In this document: positions 31,351 to 43,150 of the stretch, piece by piece
How positions within the stretch are numbered: the first letter of the stretch is position 1
Layout of the letters: every line of letters begins with the position of its first letter
From: Toxorhynchites rutilus septentrionalis
Taxonomy: Eukaryota > Arthropoda > Insecta > Diptera > Culicidae
Direction of reading: 5' to 3'
Assembly: GCF_029784135.1 (NCBI RefSeq)
Contig: NC_073745.1
Location: 102,194,125-102,258,124 of the forward strand
Length of the DNA: 64,000 nt
Program-made: the position numbers and the translations under genes
The notes under the pieces: generated by a model
The model's input: the letters and a program-made list of their open reading frames with translations, nothing else
What the model was told of the DNA's origin: nothing
Databases searched by the model: none

Positions 31351-33690
31351 CTACTAGCTGACCCGGCAAACGTTGTTCTGCCATATAAATTATTCTAGTA
31401 ACAATATTTTGGTTGTTAAATGAACAATAACTAATGCATAAGTGTAGGTGTGTATGACTGTTTTTTGTTTTGTAATAAAGTTTGAATTGAAATAAAGAAA
31501 ATTGGTGAAAAATACTTAGCAGAAGCGAAAGCAATTTTGCATTGTTAAAATATGAATAAAAAATATTCCTCAAAGCTGTTTAAATACCTTGGAAACTTAG
31601 TCTCAACCCTAACTTAACTTTTTCTCTATAAATTTCCTTGCATTTCCGGCAAAACTCTATCCATAATATAAAATCATTATCAGAGACAATTTTTGTTCAA
31701 GATTTTTGCCCACATTACACAGAACATATATTAGAGCCTATTTCAATTATTTTGGCAAAGTATTTCCATGTATAATTTTTGTTTTAAAAACATGTTTCTG
31801 TCATCCGAAAATTCGCTACCATATCTCCATTCACCAAAAAAGGAACACGAACTACAATGACATCTGTGTCAAATTGTGTGGCACATTTGTACAACCCGAT
31901 TGGACTTGAGTTGAACGGATTACAGAATGCAATATTGCGAACCGTTCGGGTAATTCTAACTCGAGCAGATTTTAGAATACAGAAGAGTAGATGGGTATGG
32001 AATTCCCAAGGAAATTACACTGTAATGGAGCCCACTAAAAGCTTAATTTTTGTTTGAACACATATGATGTAATGTCACGACATTGCATGCGTTTTGGCCT
32101 GGCAATAGTGAAGACTGTGTCGGTGTTGCTCATGATAGCGTCTCGAAAGTGAATATATTATTTCTCACGCCCCTTCTGTTGATTGTGTCGTGATAATCGC
32201 AGTCGTTCACTCTCTGCATTTGCGTATGTGTCGACCATAAATTAATGACACAGCTCACTACATCGGATATTTTTTTTTTTTATCCAAAATATATATTTTT
32301 ATTAAGGCTCATATGGCGTCAATCTGACGGGGCCAGGAGTTCAATATTTCGACAATGTTTGCCTTATAACTATGTTAGTAATATGTAACCGATTACTCGC
32401 GGTTGACTCGAGGTTAGTATTACAAGTGTTTTCGTAATTGTGATGTTGCTGTCTTCAATGCTCTGTACCTGTGCCCGACGCGGGATACTTCCTATTGGGA
32501 TGCAGCTGACCATTAATCAGCAACGCCCCCCTAGTCTGTACCCCATATCTAGCGTGGTGCGTCTTCTCGAGTCGAGGAATCCAGGATAGAATGGTCACTA
32601 GCCGGCGCAAACATCAGCTCGTGTAGAGTTGTCATGAGCGGTACAACCTTTGGATCTTGTTGAATGATCAGTGGACTGCACAATCTTTGGCCCGTGTATC
32701 TGTAAAGAGTGTGTGTATGTATTGCCGCGACTAAGTGAAAGTTTATAGATCGGATAGGAGGGATATGAAACAGGGACACAACGAAGGAATCATCATTAAA
32801 CGTTGACATCGGCGTTTCTGAGAAACAGGTATAGATGAAGCAGAAGATCAAGATCACGGCTACCTAAGATATCCCGGATGATGATGTTGTCCTAATCGCG
32901 TCTAATTTGCTTGTTTGCGTCGTCTCCTCTAACCACATGTTCAGAAAAAGTATTAACGTTCATAAAAGAATTTTTTTCTGACTTCTGTGGTTACACATAT
33001 TCTAGAACTTGTCACTCAAATTAATGTATCTTGGCATAGGAATTCAGGTTATAAATCAAAATCAAAATTTCTCGTCACTATGCAGTCGTCTAACATAATT
33101 CCAGCTAAGTCTTCAAGAACATTGGATCTGCACACGTGCTAGTTGGTGCTTCTTCAGAATTGATGACAATAGAGTGATTGTGATTTTGCAATTCAACCAT
33201 GTGTGATTTCAATAATTCATTGTGCTCATTCAAAAAGGCTCGCCGCCGGCCTGATTTTAGGTGAATTGAGATTACTGTGTGAATGAAAGTTCGATGAAGC
33301 GGACGTAACGCCATCTATCACTGACAAAGTAAACAAATTCGATTTATTTGAAAAATGAACAACGGTTAAATTTTTTGTATATTGTTGATACAAAAATACT
33401 GAAATCGCCAGGAAAATAGAGGATGGGGGATAAATATCTGGTATTATATGTATTTTTGAAGCCGAATTTAAGAAAAAATGCAAAAAAATATTCATATTTT
33501 ATTCCGGGATAGAGTTACCCTTATCGCTATTACATATAAAGTAATCGGTACTCTAGCGATATCATATATAGCTTACGACCTATTCTCATGCCTGCCAAGT
33601 TTTTTGTGCATAATTTCATAAAAATCGGTCGCGCCGTTTCGGAGGAGTTCGACCACGAACATCGTGACACGAGATTTTAATATATATAGA
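31351..33690 (+). mobile_element. Interspersed repeat starting CTGACCCGGCAAACGTTG
   Basis: The sequence from GCTGACCCGGCAAACGTTGT near 31357 to CACGAGATTTTAATATATAT near 33688 has the ends of a widespread arthropod repeat type. I cannot name its class. Internal blocks (AAATCATTATCAGAGACAAT near 31670) recur in the partial copies at 33840-34320 and 35030-35410. A truncated LINE copy (32268-32878) is inserted in it. No complete protein was recognised. Confidence 0.5.
32268..32878 (-). mobile_element. 5'-truncated LINE copy (same family as 52633-58785)
   Basis: A poly-T run at 32269-32282 corresponds to the 3' poly(A) of a minus-strand LINE. It is followed by the 3' UTR and the last ~10 codons of ORF2, with roughly 5-8% difference by eye from the full copy. 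The copy ends at ATCCCGGA, where the full-length element continues. This is the usual result of incomplete reverse transcription. Confidence 0.9.
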
Positions 33691-33839
33691 TTTCAATGTT
33701 GTGTGTTACCTGTCACGTTATAGCGAATTCGTTTTTAAAACTGAATCAGTTCCAAACTGACTTTGTAATAAAAAAACGTTTTCAGTTTCACGAATGCGGC
33801 GATTTGTTGGTGTGCGTTATATAGTCTGATTTGTTTATA

Positions 33840-34320
33840 TTTTCGATGACAAATGTACCGTGTCAACGTCTGGTGGCGATATTAGTGCTTGTGAGGTAAA
33901 TTATTCTCTATCAGATCAGGCCAAGTGCAGTGTAAAAATATAAAAGTTTGAATGAAAATTTCTACGTCATATTGTTTGATTACCTAAAACATGTAGTCCT
34001 GACACTCATTTAACCTTTTGTCGATGCATTTCCTGTTTGTTCTACAAATAATTACTGTTATAATATGAAATCATCATCAGACACAGTTTTCGTTCAATAT
34101 GTTTCAGCATTTTCGGAAAAAACTCTTATTTCATCACATAAAATAAAAAACGATACGTTAAAGTTAATTTTCATTCATAATTTTGATTTTGAAGGCATGT
34201 TCATTCCACTTGAATATCCATCATTATTTTCGCCTCCCACATTTGTTGCCATTCTAAAGGAAGCTTGATAATGCCACTCTCATTTTGGTCTTGGTGCTAA
34301 TTGGAGAAAATCTCTAGCAA
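33840..34320 (+). repeat. Partial copy of the CCCGGCAAACG-type repeat
   Basis: It shares TGGCGATATT..CTATCAGAT, TTTGAATGAAAAT(T/A)TCTAC and GTAGTCCT blocks with 35030-35410. It shares the ATCATCAGACACA..TTTTCGTTCAA region with about 31665-31690. Confidence 0.5.
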
Positions 34321-34339
34321 TTGATTTTTACAATCTTCT

Positions 34340-34560
34340 CTTGATCCCAATTTCTCATAACTCAGGAAGTTTTACAATGCGTGAAAAAGGTGGTAATAGT
34401 TTGGTGCCAGGTCCTGACTATATGGTGGACGCATTAAAACATCCCAATCAAGCTCCCGGAGTTGTGTGGCCTTGCGCTGTCCTAATGGAACAAAACACGT
34501 CCTCTGTTGGCGAATTCTGGAAGTTTCAGGTCAATCACTAGCTCCAAATGGTCCATTTGT
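34340..34560 (-). pseudogene. mariner transposase fragment
   Basis: The minus strand reads LKLPEFANRGRVLFH, then after a stop DSARPHNSG, and a later frame-shifted block corresponding to the DLAP..YHLF region. These parallel the RGRIVFHQDNARPHTS and SPDLAPSDYHLF motifs of the mariner at 41959-44532. It contains several lesions, and no termini were found. Confidence 0.7.
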
Positions 34561-34678
34561 TTGATTGTAGAGATCTGAATTTAGTGTATTGCACTAAAAA
34601 AATTAAAAAATTATAAAAAAATACTAAAAAAAAGAGATAATTGTCACTGTTTGTGTGGGTTGCTACCGCCTTGTTGTG

Positions 34679-34728
34679 TTGTTGTTGATTTGCTGCTGCT
34701 GTTGTTGCTGTTGCTGTTGGGTTGCTGC
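34679..34728. repeat. CTG/TTG trinucleotide-rich tract
   Basis: This is an imperfect (TTG/CTG) run of about 50 bp. It would read as glutamine codons on the minus strand, but no surrounding open frame supports coding. Confidence 0.8.
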
Positions 34729-35029
34729 TTGTCTAGAAGCTGGCAATGTTGTTCTACAATAACATACCAGTGATGGGGTGAAGTTAACCCTCCCTTTGTT
34801 AAGGGTCATGGAGAAGAACTCACATTACTTTGGACGCTGCGGTTGAAGGCACAGTGCCAAAGGGAAGATTCCATCTTGATGTTATTATGATGGGCACCTT
34901 ACACGATCAACCGGATTGACAATAAGTGTCTTCAATATCGTGACAGCTAGGCTTTCAACATCTGATCTAACCTCAATCAATATTTTTCCACCTTACACGG
35001 TCAATATCGCCCTCAACCCGAGACAACGA

Positions 35030-35410
35030 AAATGTCCGCGATGGCTAGTGGCGACATTTGAGTTTGGGATCCAAACTATTCTCAATCAGATTAGAAGGCT
35101 AAAAGGCAATTTTCTATTGGTAAAATTTGAATGAAAATATCTACTTGGTATTATTTAATTAGTTGAAGCGCGTAGTCCTAACCTTAACTTAACCTATTTC
35201 CCCTGAATTTTCAGATATTCCTACTAAAATGTATTATTATAATATAACGTCAATTTCAGACATAATTTTTGTATGGGATTTTCTCACCACTTGCAGAAAA
35301 AAAGTGATTTGCATTCACATAGAAAACTAATTTGATTCGTAAAAGTTCATTTTCATTCATAATTTACACTTTAGAATTCGGTTTTTCTTCTCAAAAATAC
35401 ATCATAATAC
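35030..35410 (+). repeat. Second partial copy of the CCCGGCAAACG-type repeat
   Basis: It is parallel to 33840-34320: TAGTGGCGACATTTGAG, CTCAATCAGATTAGAAGGC, TTTGAATGAAAATATCTAC and GCGTAGTCCTAACC appear in the same order. Confidence 0.5.
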
Positions 35411-35534
35411 TCGTTTCACAAATACAGACTGTTCCTTTCAGTTCCAGAGATGCCAGATTATTTTAGTTTGCGAAAATATATGTAAGTTATTTTATCTGCA
35501 AGCAAATGTTTTTATTCCATAAATGAGACTATGA

Positions 35535-35872
35535 CAGTAGAACCCCTATTATCCGCGAGCGGGTGATCCGCCCTGCGGATTATTCGTGACTGCGAGTTCC
35601 ATAGTAAATCAATAGGCCTTTCCGGAATTTGTTAGTGAGTGGTAGGCCCATGCTCTTTTGTTGTGGTCATGGCTTTGACATTATTTAGCCACTGATGTAC
35701 ACGACCTTATAGATGGATAGTTGATTGATTTCTGTATTGATAGAACATAGTTTTTATGTTGAAACATCTCTTTTCGTGTTTGCATTTTTTTGTCCTTTAA
35801 TGGGTCATCCGCGATTTTCGTTAATCGCGGTGAGTTTGCCCGACTATTCCGCGGATAATCGGGATTCTACTG
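35535..35872. mobile_element. pogo/Tigger-type MITE, 338 bp
   Basis: CAGTAGAACCCCTATTATCC and GGATAATCGGGATTCTACTG are inverted. TA follows at 35873-35874. The left flank is GA, so its copy of the duplication seems mutated. Internal ATCCGCG motifs repeat. There is no coding capacity. Confidence 0.8.
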
Positions 35873-35874
35873 TA

Positions 35875-36929
35875 GCTTGAATTAACACATGATGATTTTT
35901 CATCTGTGATTTTCCCAGATCTTCTCATTCTCCAAATTTTATAGCGGAGTGTGAAGAAACACACAACCCGCTTACTAGCGCAATGAATGACCGAGTTCAA
36001 CGTTAAAAAATTCCTAAAACGTTGTTAAGTTTCATCCACTCTCTCACCACCATCACATTGTCAGTTTACTTTGAAGTTTTGATTTGTATCGTGAAAAGTA
36101 CCGTATTTTGCTATTCAAAGTATCGGTTTTCCAAACCAAAAGCTTCCATTTATGATTCCTACAATTTCAGTAGTTTATAAATTTTAATTGCAATCGCAAA
36201 AAAGACTAACAAAAATTAAATGTGCGCTTGCATATCTGGCAACTCAGTCTGGAAGTCCGTGAGGTAAAACGTCAACATCATGCATCCATATGAAATGTCA
36301 CGATATTGATGCTCGAAAATCAGAAAATCCGGATTTCTGCGTCGTCGGCCATGTTCAGCTGTCATTATGCTCTCAAATGTCATCATATTGTCAATAAAGT
36401 TGACCGTGTAAGGTCCGCTTGACGGTTGAAAAATATGTAAAAAAAATTATTCCACGTATTTTACTGTTACCATATCGGCACCATCAACACCAGTCACAGT
36501 TTCAGCGGCCTAGCTTGCATTTTCACCTTTATAAAATAAAAAGTGTAAAATGTACCGAATTTTCTATTTGTTAACCTTCATTATTAACATCCTGAAACTC
36601 ATAACTGAATAGAACAAACGAAAAACAGCAATTTTCCGAATTTTCCATTTGTTGACCTCTATTATTAACACCCTGTAACTCATAACTGAATAGAATAATA
36701 AAAAAAAAACAGCAAAATGATGTTTTTCCGTGTGAAATGTCTCCTTTACAACGAGCCTGAGAAAAAATTGTATGATCGATATTATGCGAGATATTGATCA
36801 ATAAAGCCAGCTATCGAGAAAATAATGGATACATTTTCCCCAACCAAATATTTTCACTTTTTTGCAGTGTCTATTTTATATAAGTCTGTACTTGTCTGTT
36901 TCATGGTGTGACATTTTTTATACCTGACA
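35875..36929. other. Gene-free stretch
   Basis: The sequence is AT-rich. A duplicated segment (TGTTAACCTTCATTATTAAC and TGTTGACCTCTATTATTAAC, each followed by CATAACTGAATAGA) gives a local ~76-bp tandem near 36569-36700. Confidence 0.5.
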
Positions 36930-37703
36930 TTAAGGTGAAGGTGGAAGCTAGCCATTGTAGTAGTATAGGTAAACCCACGTGTAAAAATGGGGTAATAGTG
37001 TTTGTGATAGAAGAGCAAAGCACACATAAATAGATCAATCCACTTTTCAGACTGTGTGGCGCTCCATTGAAAAGAGTCTTTGAATACATTTGAAAAAAAA
37101 AATAACAATTCAAAACTAAAGTAAAATGTATGAACGATATGTTCCGACGAACAATTGCAAATATAAATCTATATAGAAGGTGCATTTGCATATGAAGTCA
37201 AATTCTGATTATACGCGAGCGTAACATGAGCAAATTTATAACACATGCGAATTGGGACTCTTTTGGTATTAACAAGTTCTTCCGCATAGTAATTCGATGT
37301 TGATAATTCATTAATATTTTCCTTCGTTGATCGTATTGTTTTCACATATTCACGTTGGAGAGCCTTAACCCTTCTCTTCGTTGGCCGAGGCATTTTGAGT
37401 GAATGTAATACTTTTCCGTTTACTGTTTTTGAAAGCATAGGCAGCCGTGGCAGTGTTCCTAGCTCTGCAATACAATTTTCTTACCCAACGTTGAAGTGCG
37501 ATAGCAGATGAAAATTAAATATCTTGTGAGTAATCGATTAAAGTGTGGTTGATATTACTTGATGGGAAGTATGCGAAATCGATCATTTTCTTCACACTGC
37601 TTCGCAAAATTATTGATTTTAGGGCGAGGAGTGAGGGAGGGAGATGAAAGTAATGAGCGCCATTGTGGCAGCCATTTGTGGCTAGCTTCCACCTTCACCT
37701 TAA
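36930..37703. mobile_element. TTAA-flanked element with 21-bp perfect inverted repeats
   Basis: TTAA is followed by AGGTGAAGGTGGAAGCTAGC at 36934 on, with the exact inverse GCTAGCTTCCACCTTCACCT before TTAA at 37700-37703. TTAA duplications are typical of piggyBac-type transposition. There is no transposase. The minus strand carries an 89-codon open frame (37169-37438) that includes the basic MPRPTKRRVKALQREYVKTI, unrecognised. Confidence 0.75.
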
Positions 37704-37876
37704 AAGGACTAAAAAGGTGAAGGCTTCCACTCTAACACCTTCTGACATTCTGAAGAACGATTGAGTTTCGCCAAATTTAAATAAATCGACAATGAAACAT
37801 GATAGGCTTGAAAAAGTAATTTCTTAAGTCTGTGTTGTGATTATAATCGTTTATAATAAACCGGTCGTAGATATGG

Positions 37877-38010
37877 CTAAAAATTTGAATTTTTGAGGTG
37901 CCGTATGAGTGTTGTTCTTGGAATGTTGGAATTCAACGCAACTGTCCCTCCCTTAACAGCTTTTACAGCTTCTTCCATCTGCTGATTCGTCCATGACTTT
38001 CGGTTGCTCT
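37877..38010 (-). pseudogene. psq-type helix-turn-helix fragment (pogo-like)
   Basis: The minus strand reads NRKSWTNQQMEEAVKAVKGG, then IPRTTLIRHLKN. This is the start and end of a psq/CENP-B-type DNA-binding domain, found in pogo-like transposases and some insect regulators. The middle helix is shortened. The surrounding frame lacks a start and the DDE domain. I take it as a transposon relic, although an exon of a psq-domain gene is not excluded. Confidence 0.5.
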
Positions 38011-38467
38011 TGCAAATGTAATAAGTGGGTATCTGATATAAAAAACGGAGGAAATAATCAAATTGTTTTCTAAACCACATGTTCGTCTTTCCTTTCGCTG
38101 GAGTGTCCGGCTTACCCGACTAGATAAGTTTTTTTAATATAAATATTTCTGGATTGAAAATGAGAAAACTTACCGGTGATTCGATAAAATGGAAGCAAAG
38201 TAACGAAAAATACCCGAAACGAAATTTTACAACTGTTCACAACGCAGATCACTTTTCTGTTTTCATTTATAATTTTGACAGAAGACTAGTTAGGTGTACA
38301 AAGTAATTGTAAAAAGTATTGATACACTGTATTGCATGTTTGTACATCATTCAAATTTAAAATAAAAATGTAATTTATCAATCGTACCTAAGTGTCCATC
38401 TTACTCATCCTGTCCGTCTTTCCCGACTTTCCTCTGCCAGTAATATGTCAAATAAAGCATTCAACTA

Positions 38468-38812
38468 CAGTGATTCGCCTCTAATTGGACATACCGAGGC
38501 ATCACTCTGTGTCGCATAAGAGACGATTGTGACCTGTAATTGGACATATCAACAAACACAAGACAATGTGAAAAAACTAGTTATAACAGAAGAATCATTG
38601 AAAATCTAACTATTGACCATCAGAAAAGTGTGCAAAATACATAATCTAGTAAAATGGTTGTAAACACTACCGAAAATTAATCGTAGAAACTTGTAGAAAC
38701 TTGCACGAAGGCTTTACAAAAATGTCCAATTAGAGGATCGAACATCCAATTATTCGTATCGGATCATAGGTCTATCCAAATAGCTCGATGTCCAATTAGA
38801 GGAAAATCACTG
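38468..38812. mobile_element. pogo-type MITE, 345 bp
   Basis: CAGTGATTCGCCTCTAATTG and CAATTAGAGGAAAATCACTG are inverted, with TA at 38466-38467 and 38813-38814. TGTCCAATTA-type units recur near both ends. A diverged copy lies at 18808-19165. Confidence 0.9.
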
Positions 38813-38921
38813 TAACTCACATTGTATATGCTAACTCGCGCTTCGTATTTTCGTATTCGGTTGGACAAACTCTATCGGGACAAAGTGATCATTAAAAAAC
38901 TGCTCCCTGGTGTTGAGCGTA

Positions 38922-40058
38922 ACAGTTCGGCTGAAAAGTTCATAAGGTTGACGTCTAGATGGCGCCTCTTGCAAAAATCTACTTGACTATCACAAAGCAC
39001 CATGTTTCAATGGATACGTGTCAAAATTTGACAGCAATCGGTCGATTGGTTCGTGAGTTACAGCATTGAGGGTGAAGCAACTTTTATTTTTGTGAAAAAA
39101 ATGGAAAAATCTTAATTTAGTGTATTGATAAAGCATTGATTTTTGATGGAAAAAATACAGTACAACCCAAAGCATGGCTTGACAAACGTTATCCGGACTC
39201 TGCTCTAGCTATTATTACAACTGTGGAATATTACCGAAATTACCGAAATTACCGAATTACCGAATCTGAGGCCTATTTTGAGGAAAACTCGAAAGAATAC
39301 TATAAAAATGGTACAGCGCGGACTCGATTATATTGATTATATGTGATTCGATTATATACAATTTTGGACTCGGTTCTATACAGTTTGGAAAAAAAATTAA
39401 ATAACACATTAAAAATTATAAACTTTTAAGTTTTTAGTACTCCTGTACTGTTATCCTGTACTAAATTTTCTCATCTTTCAAATGAAAGCAACAGAATCGT
39501 TTCATGTAGCGTACTTTGTAAAGTAGAGACAGTTTGAGGCAGAGTCCGAAACAAACAAAAAAGTTCTATAACTCTGTCATTGGTGAAATTCGAACATATG
39601 CGTAGGAGGATTTTTTTCATCAAATGTCATCGTCTATCATCTCCTGAGAGAATCTAGATAAATTTGTTTTTTTTTTTCATTTGAGAAAGGTGTTTTCTGA
39701 TTTTAAGGTGATGAAGCAAAAATCAAATTCCTCTTTTATATTCGAAAAACGAAAAATACATACAAAAAAACGAATTTTTTTTTTGACGCGATTATATACA
39801 AGATTCGATTGTATACACTGAAAAGAAATCAAAAACTGTATATAATCGAGTCCGCGCGATATAATCGAGTCCAAAATTGTATATAATCGAATCACATATA
39901 ATCTAGTTTGTATATAATCGAGTCCGACCTGTATCGAAAAGAAAAGATTGCTACAATCGCTGTATCACCCTCGAAGGCAATTATGTTGAATAATAAAATT
40001 GAATTTTGTAAAAAAATAGTTTTACTGTGTTACCTTATAAACTTTTCAGCCGCACTTT
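38922..40058 (+). mobile_element. mariner relic interrupted by a MITE
   Basis: The termini around GTTCGGCTGAAAAGTTCATA (left) and TATAAACTTTTCAGCCGCAC (right) are inverted, with TA at 38920-38921 and 40059-40060. A start region reads MIFDGKNTVQPKAWLDKRYP, close to mariner N-termini (AKAWLDK.YPDSAP). Only about 0.5 kb of mariner remains once the MITE at 39314-39931 is removed. The catalytic core is absent, so this is an internal-deletion derivative. Confidence 0.8.
39314..39931. mobile_element. pogo-type MITE, 618 bp, nested in mariner
   Basis: CAGCGCGGACTCGATTATAT and ATATAATCGAGTCCGACCTG are inverted, with TA at 39312-39313 and 39932-39933. The right end holds extra ATAATCGAGTCC units (about 39840-39930), so it is a longer relative of 28258-28469. 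The mariner sequence continues on both sides. Confidence 0.85.
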
Positions 40059-40432
40059 TACTTAACGCAGCTATATCAAGAATAACATCACAAAATGAAC
40101 GCTAAATTCGGAAAATATTCTGGAACGATGGTACTGCCCATCGGAAAACGTGGACTGAGTCTGCTCGTTTTGCTAAGTCCTTCTCGAAATATTTGGAAAT
40201 TACTTCAAATATTCCGGTAATTTCAACATGTTATCAACATCCCACATGTACTGTGTACATAAAAATGTATCAGCATTTCGCCATGACAAATTAGCTCTCA
40301 CGTAGACCTAGACCTTGAACGCAGAGTTCGCAGTAGTTCCACTACCAATGGAAGCTTGATCGCTCACCGTTTATAAGACTTTAATTCAGAATACATATTT
40401 CATTGAATAAGTTCGATGATATGGATAAAAAT

Positions 40433-41958
40433 AGAGTACCGTCGATGGGGGTGAAAATTGGTTATGAGGGTGACATTGGGTCAAAAATGGAGTAAGTTAC
40501 TAAAAAAAAATTAGTACTATCTTGGCAAATATTGCGAATATTTTTGAAAGCTGTGAGCCGTTCAATAGACGACATATTTCCACAACTTCCAATGCATAAT
40601 TCTTAATTGTAGTACTAATAGTTATTATTTAATAATTCATCAAAGTTCGATGCCATCAAATAACACCTCAGAAAAAATCTCATACCCAGCATTAACTACT
40701 AAAATTGTAAACATTGTATAGAATTATTCTTTAAAGTCTTGCCAGATGAGTCATTACTGATTTTGAACATCAAAAATGTTTTTCCATTCGAATTTCAATA
40801 TTTTCGAAATAATCTTTTATTTACACTGAGTGTGGGTGAGAATGGGTCAAGCACAAAATTGAATTCCATGCCAAACCGATATAGTGATTTTCAGATTGTC
40901 ATGAACATTAATAGTTTTATTCCTCATCGTAAAATGTTAGACCCGTATTTTTTATTTATTTCATCAGGGTGGCCATTTTAATTTTATGGGGGTCCGAAAA
41001 ATCAACTTTTCCCCCTTTTTTTTTTCCAAAAATGACCTTTTTCAAAATTTCATAACGTTTGAACTACTGGCTATTTAGATGAGCGATATATTAAATATTT
41101 AGATGAGCGATATATTAAATTAAAGCCAATGAGCTAGTTTTGTTTGAAAAACATTACACTTGAAGAAAAAAAACTGGGTTTTGTTTTCGTAATTTTTGAT
41201 TGTAATTGTTTTTCATAACATGCATGGTTTCGGAACTAAGGTCACCATATTCTTCATATTTTTCTTGGAAACTGAGGGATTTTTACATAACAATATCAGA
41301 GAGGTGTTCCTTCGTTTTCGAGTGATTTTGTAAAGTTAACATGTTTGCGGTTTTCGTTCAATATTCCTATAGGACTGGACAACATCTATGCGACTAGAAT
41401 CAAATTTTTATGCATTTGTGGTATTTCATGTGGCTTAAAATTGCTATATCGATTATCTGAATCGGCTCGTAGTTTAATAGTTATAAAATTATGAAAAAAG
41501 GGACAAATGATGTTTCGGACCATCGCTTAATTATGAAAAATCATAACTCAGTAACACAAAATAACGCATCTCTGAATCTTGGATATGTTATCTAAAAAAA
41601 TATTAGCTTTCAAGAAAAAATATTAAAAAAATATAGCGCCTTTGGCCCCGAGACTATGTAAACTATAGAAAAAAAAAATACAATCAATAATTACAATTTT
41701 TGTATAATATTTTTCGAAAGCAAAGCCAATTAGCTAGGAGACAAGCTAATTGGCTTTAATTTGAGATGTCGATCATCTGAATCGGTCAGTAGTTCAAAAG
41801 TAAAAAAAAAAGTAAAAGTGACAAAACATTATTAATTCAAAATGATACACGAAGCTGGCTAGTATGTCAGATATTAGCACATATTTACAAATATTTCAGA
41901 TTTTTATCGCGAAAATTTAAGCAAAAACACATCTGGCATCCCAGAATTTTATTTATTA
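40433..41958. other. AT-rich stretch with a TACCGTC..GGGTCAAAA terminus
   Basis: AGTACCGTCGATGGGGGTGA, followed by GACATTGGGTCAAAAATGG, begins a repeat terminus. Its inverse appears at 48095-48134. There is no gene. A 24-bp tandem (TATTTAGATGAGCGATATAT) lies near 41067-41120, and a 14-bp perfect inverted repeat (AAAGCCAATTAGCT) at 41722-41757. Confidence 0.5.
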
Positions 41959-42031
41959 GGCTGTCAAAAAAGTCCTGCGGTATTTTTTTTAAATTTTCAT
42001 TTGATCATAAAATTAGTTACAATCATCTGTT

Positions 42032-43053
42032 TTAAGTCAAATATGCACCGTTTTGTTCGATGACTTGTTCCCAACGAGATGCCAACTTCATAATACCCCT
42101 GTTATAGAAGCTCGCTTCCTTATTGGCAAAAAACTCGGATAGCCCATTTTCATATGCCTCTTTTGTGGCTTCTGACTACCTAGCTTGTTCGCCATGGACA
42201 AAAACAGGTGGTAGTCACTTGGTGCAAGGTCCGGACTATACGGCGGATGCAAAAGAACCTCCCATCCGAGCTCCCGGAGCTTCTGGCGCGTCACCAAAGA
42301 AGTGTGTGGCCTGGCGTTGTCCTGATGGAAGACAATGCGGCCTCTGTTTATCAAAGATGGCCTCTTCTTCATGAGTGCTACCTTCAAGCGGTCCAGTTGT
42401 TGGCAGTACAGGTCCGAATTGAGCGTTTGGCCATAGGGAAGCAGCTCAGAATAGATTATTCCTTGACAATCCCACCAAACACACAGCAGAACCTTCCTGG
42501 CCGTTAATGAGGGCTTGGCCACCGTCTGAGCCGCTTCAGCGGGCTTCGACCACGACCGTTTGCGCTTCACGTTGTCGTAAGTGACCCACTTTTCATCGCC
42601 AGTCACCATCCGCTTCAGAAACGGGTCGATTTTGTTGCGATTCAGCAGCGATTCACATGCGTCGATACGGTCAAAGATGTTTTTTTGCGTCAACGTGTGT
42701 GGCACCCATACATCGAGCTTCTTTGTGAATCCAAGCTTCTTCAAATGGTTAATAACGGTTTGATGACTTATCCCCAGCTCTTGGCCGATGCTACGGCTGC
42801 TACTATGCCGGTCTTTCTCGGCTAATTGAGCGATTTTGTCGCAATTTTCGACGACAGGCTTTCCGGAGCGTGGCGCATCTTCGACGACCTCTACACCAGA
42901 ACGAAAACGTTGAAATCATCGTTGTGCGGTGGAAATGGAAACTGTATCGGGTCCATAAACTGCACAAATTTTATTGGCAGCTTGAGATGCATTTTTGCCT
43001 TTGTCATAGTAGTACTGTAAAATATGTCGGATTTTCTCTTTATTTTGCTCCAT
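42032..43053 (-). pseudogene. mariner transposase, one nonsense and one frameshift
   Basis: The enzyme would bind element ends and cut and paste the transposon. From 43053 it reads MEQNKEKIRHILQYYYDKGK, a helix-turn-helix start. A TGA at 42916-42918 replaces a conserved Trp codon. It then continues FQRFRSGVEVVEDAPRSGKP, GDEKWVTYDN (first Asp), FHQDNARPHTS (second Asp) and SPDLAPSDYHLF (third Asp, 34 residues after the second: DD34D). A one-base loss near 42160 throws the last ~50 residues out of frame; they remain readable in another frame down to the stop at 42032. All catalytic Asp residues are preserved. Confidence 0.9.
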
Positions 43054-43150
43054 ATTTGCGACACTATAACTCACGAACGACTTAACCAAACAGAACACTG
43101 TCAAGGACTATATTATGTCGCGCGCAAAAATACCTTTCCAACAAGCTATA

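Noticed and set aside
34341..34541. A plus-strand 66-codon frame.
   Set aside because: It is the antisense of a mariner transposase fragment, as shown by the parallel with 42123-42374.
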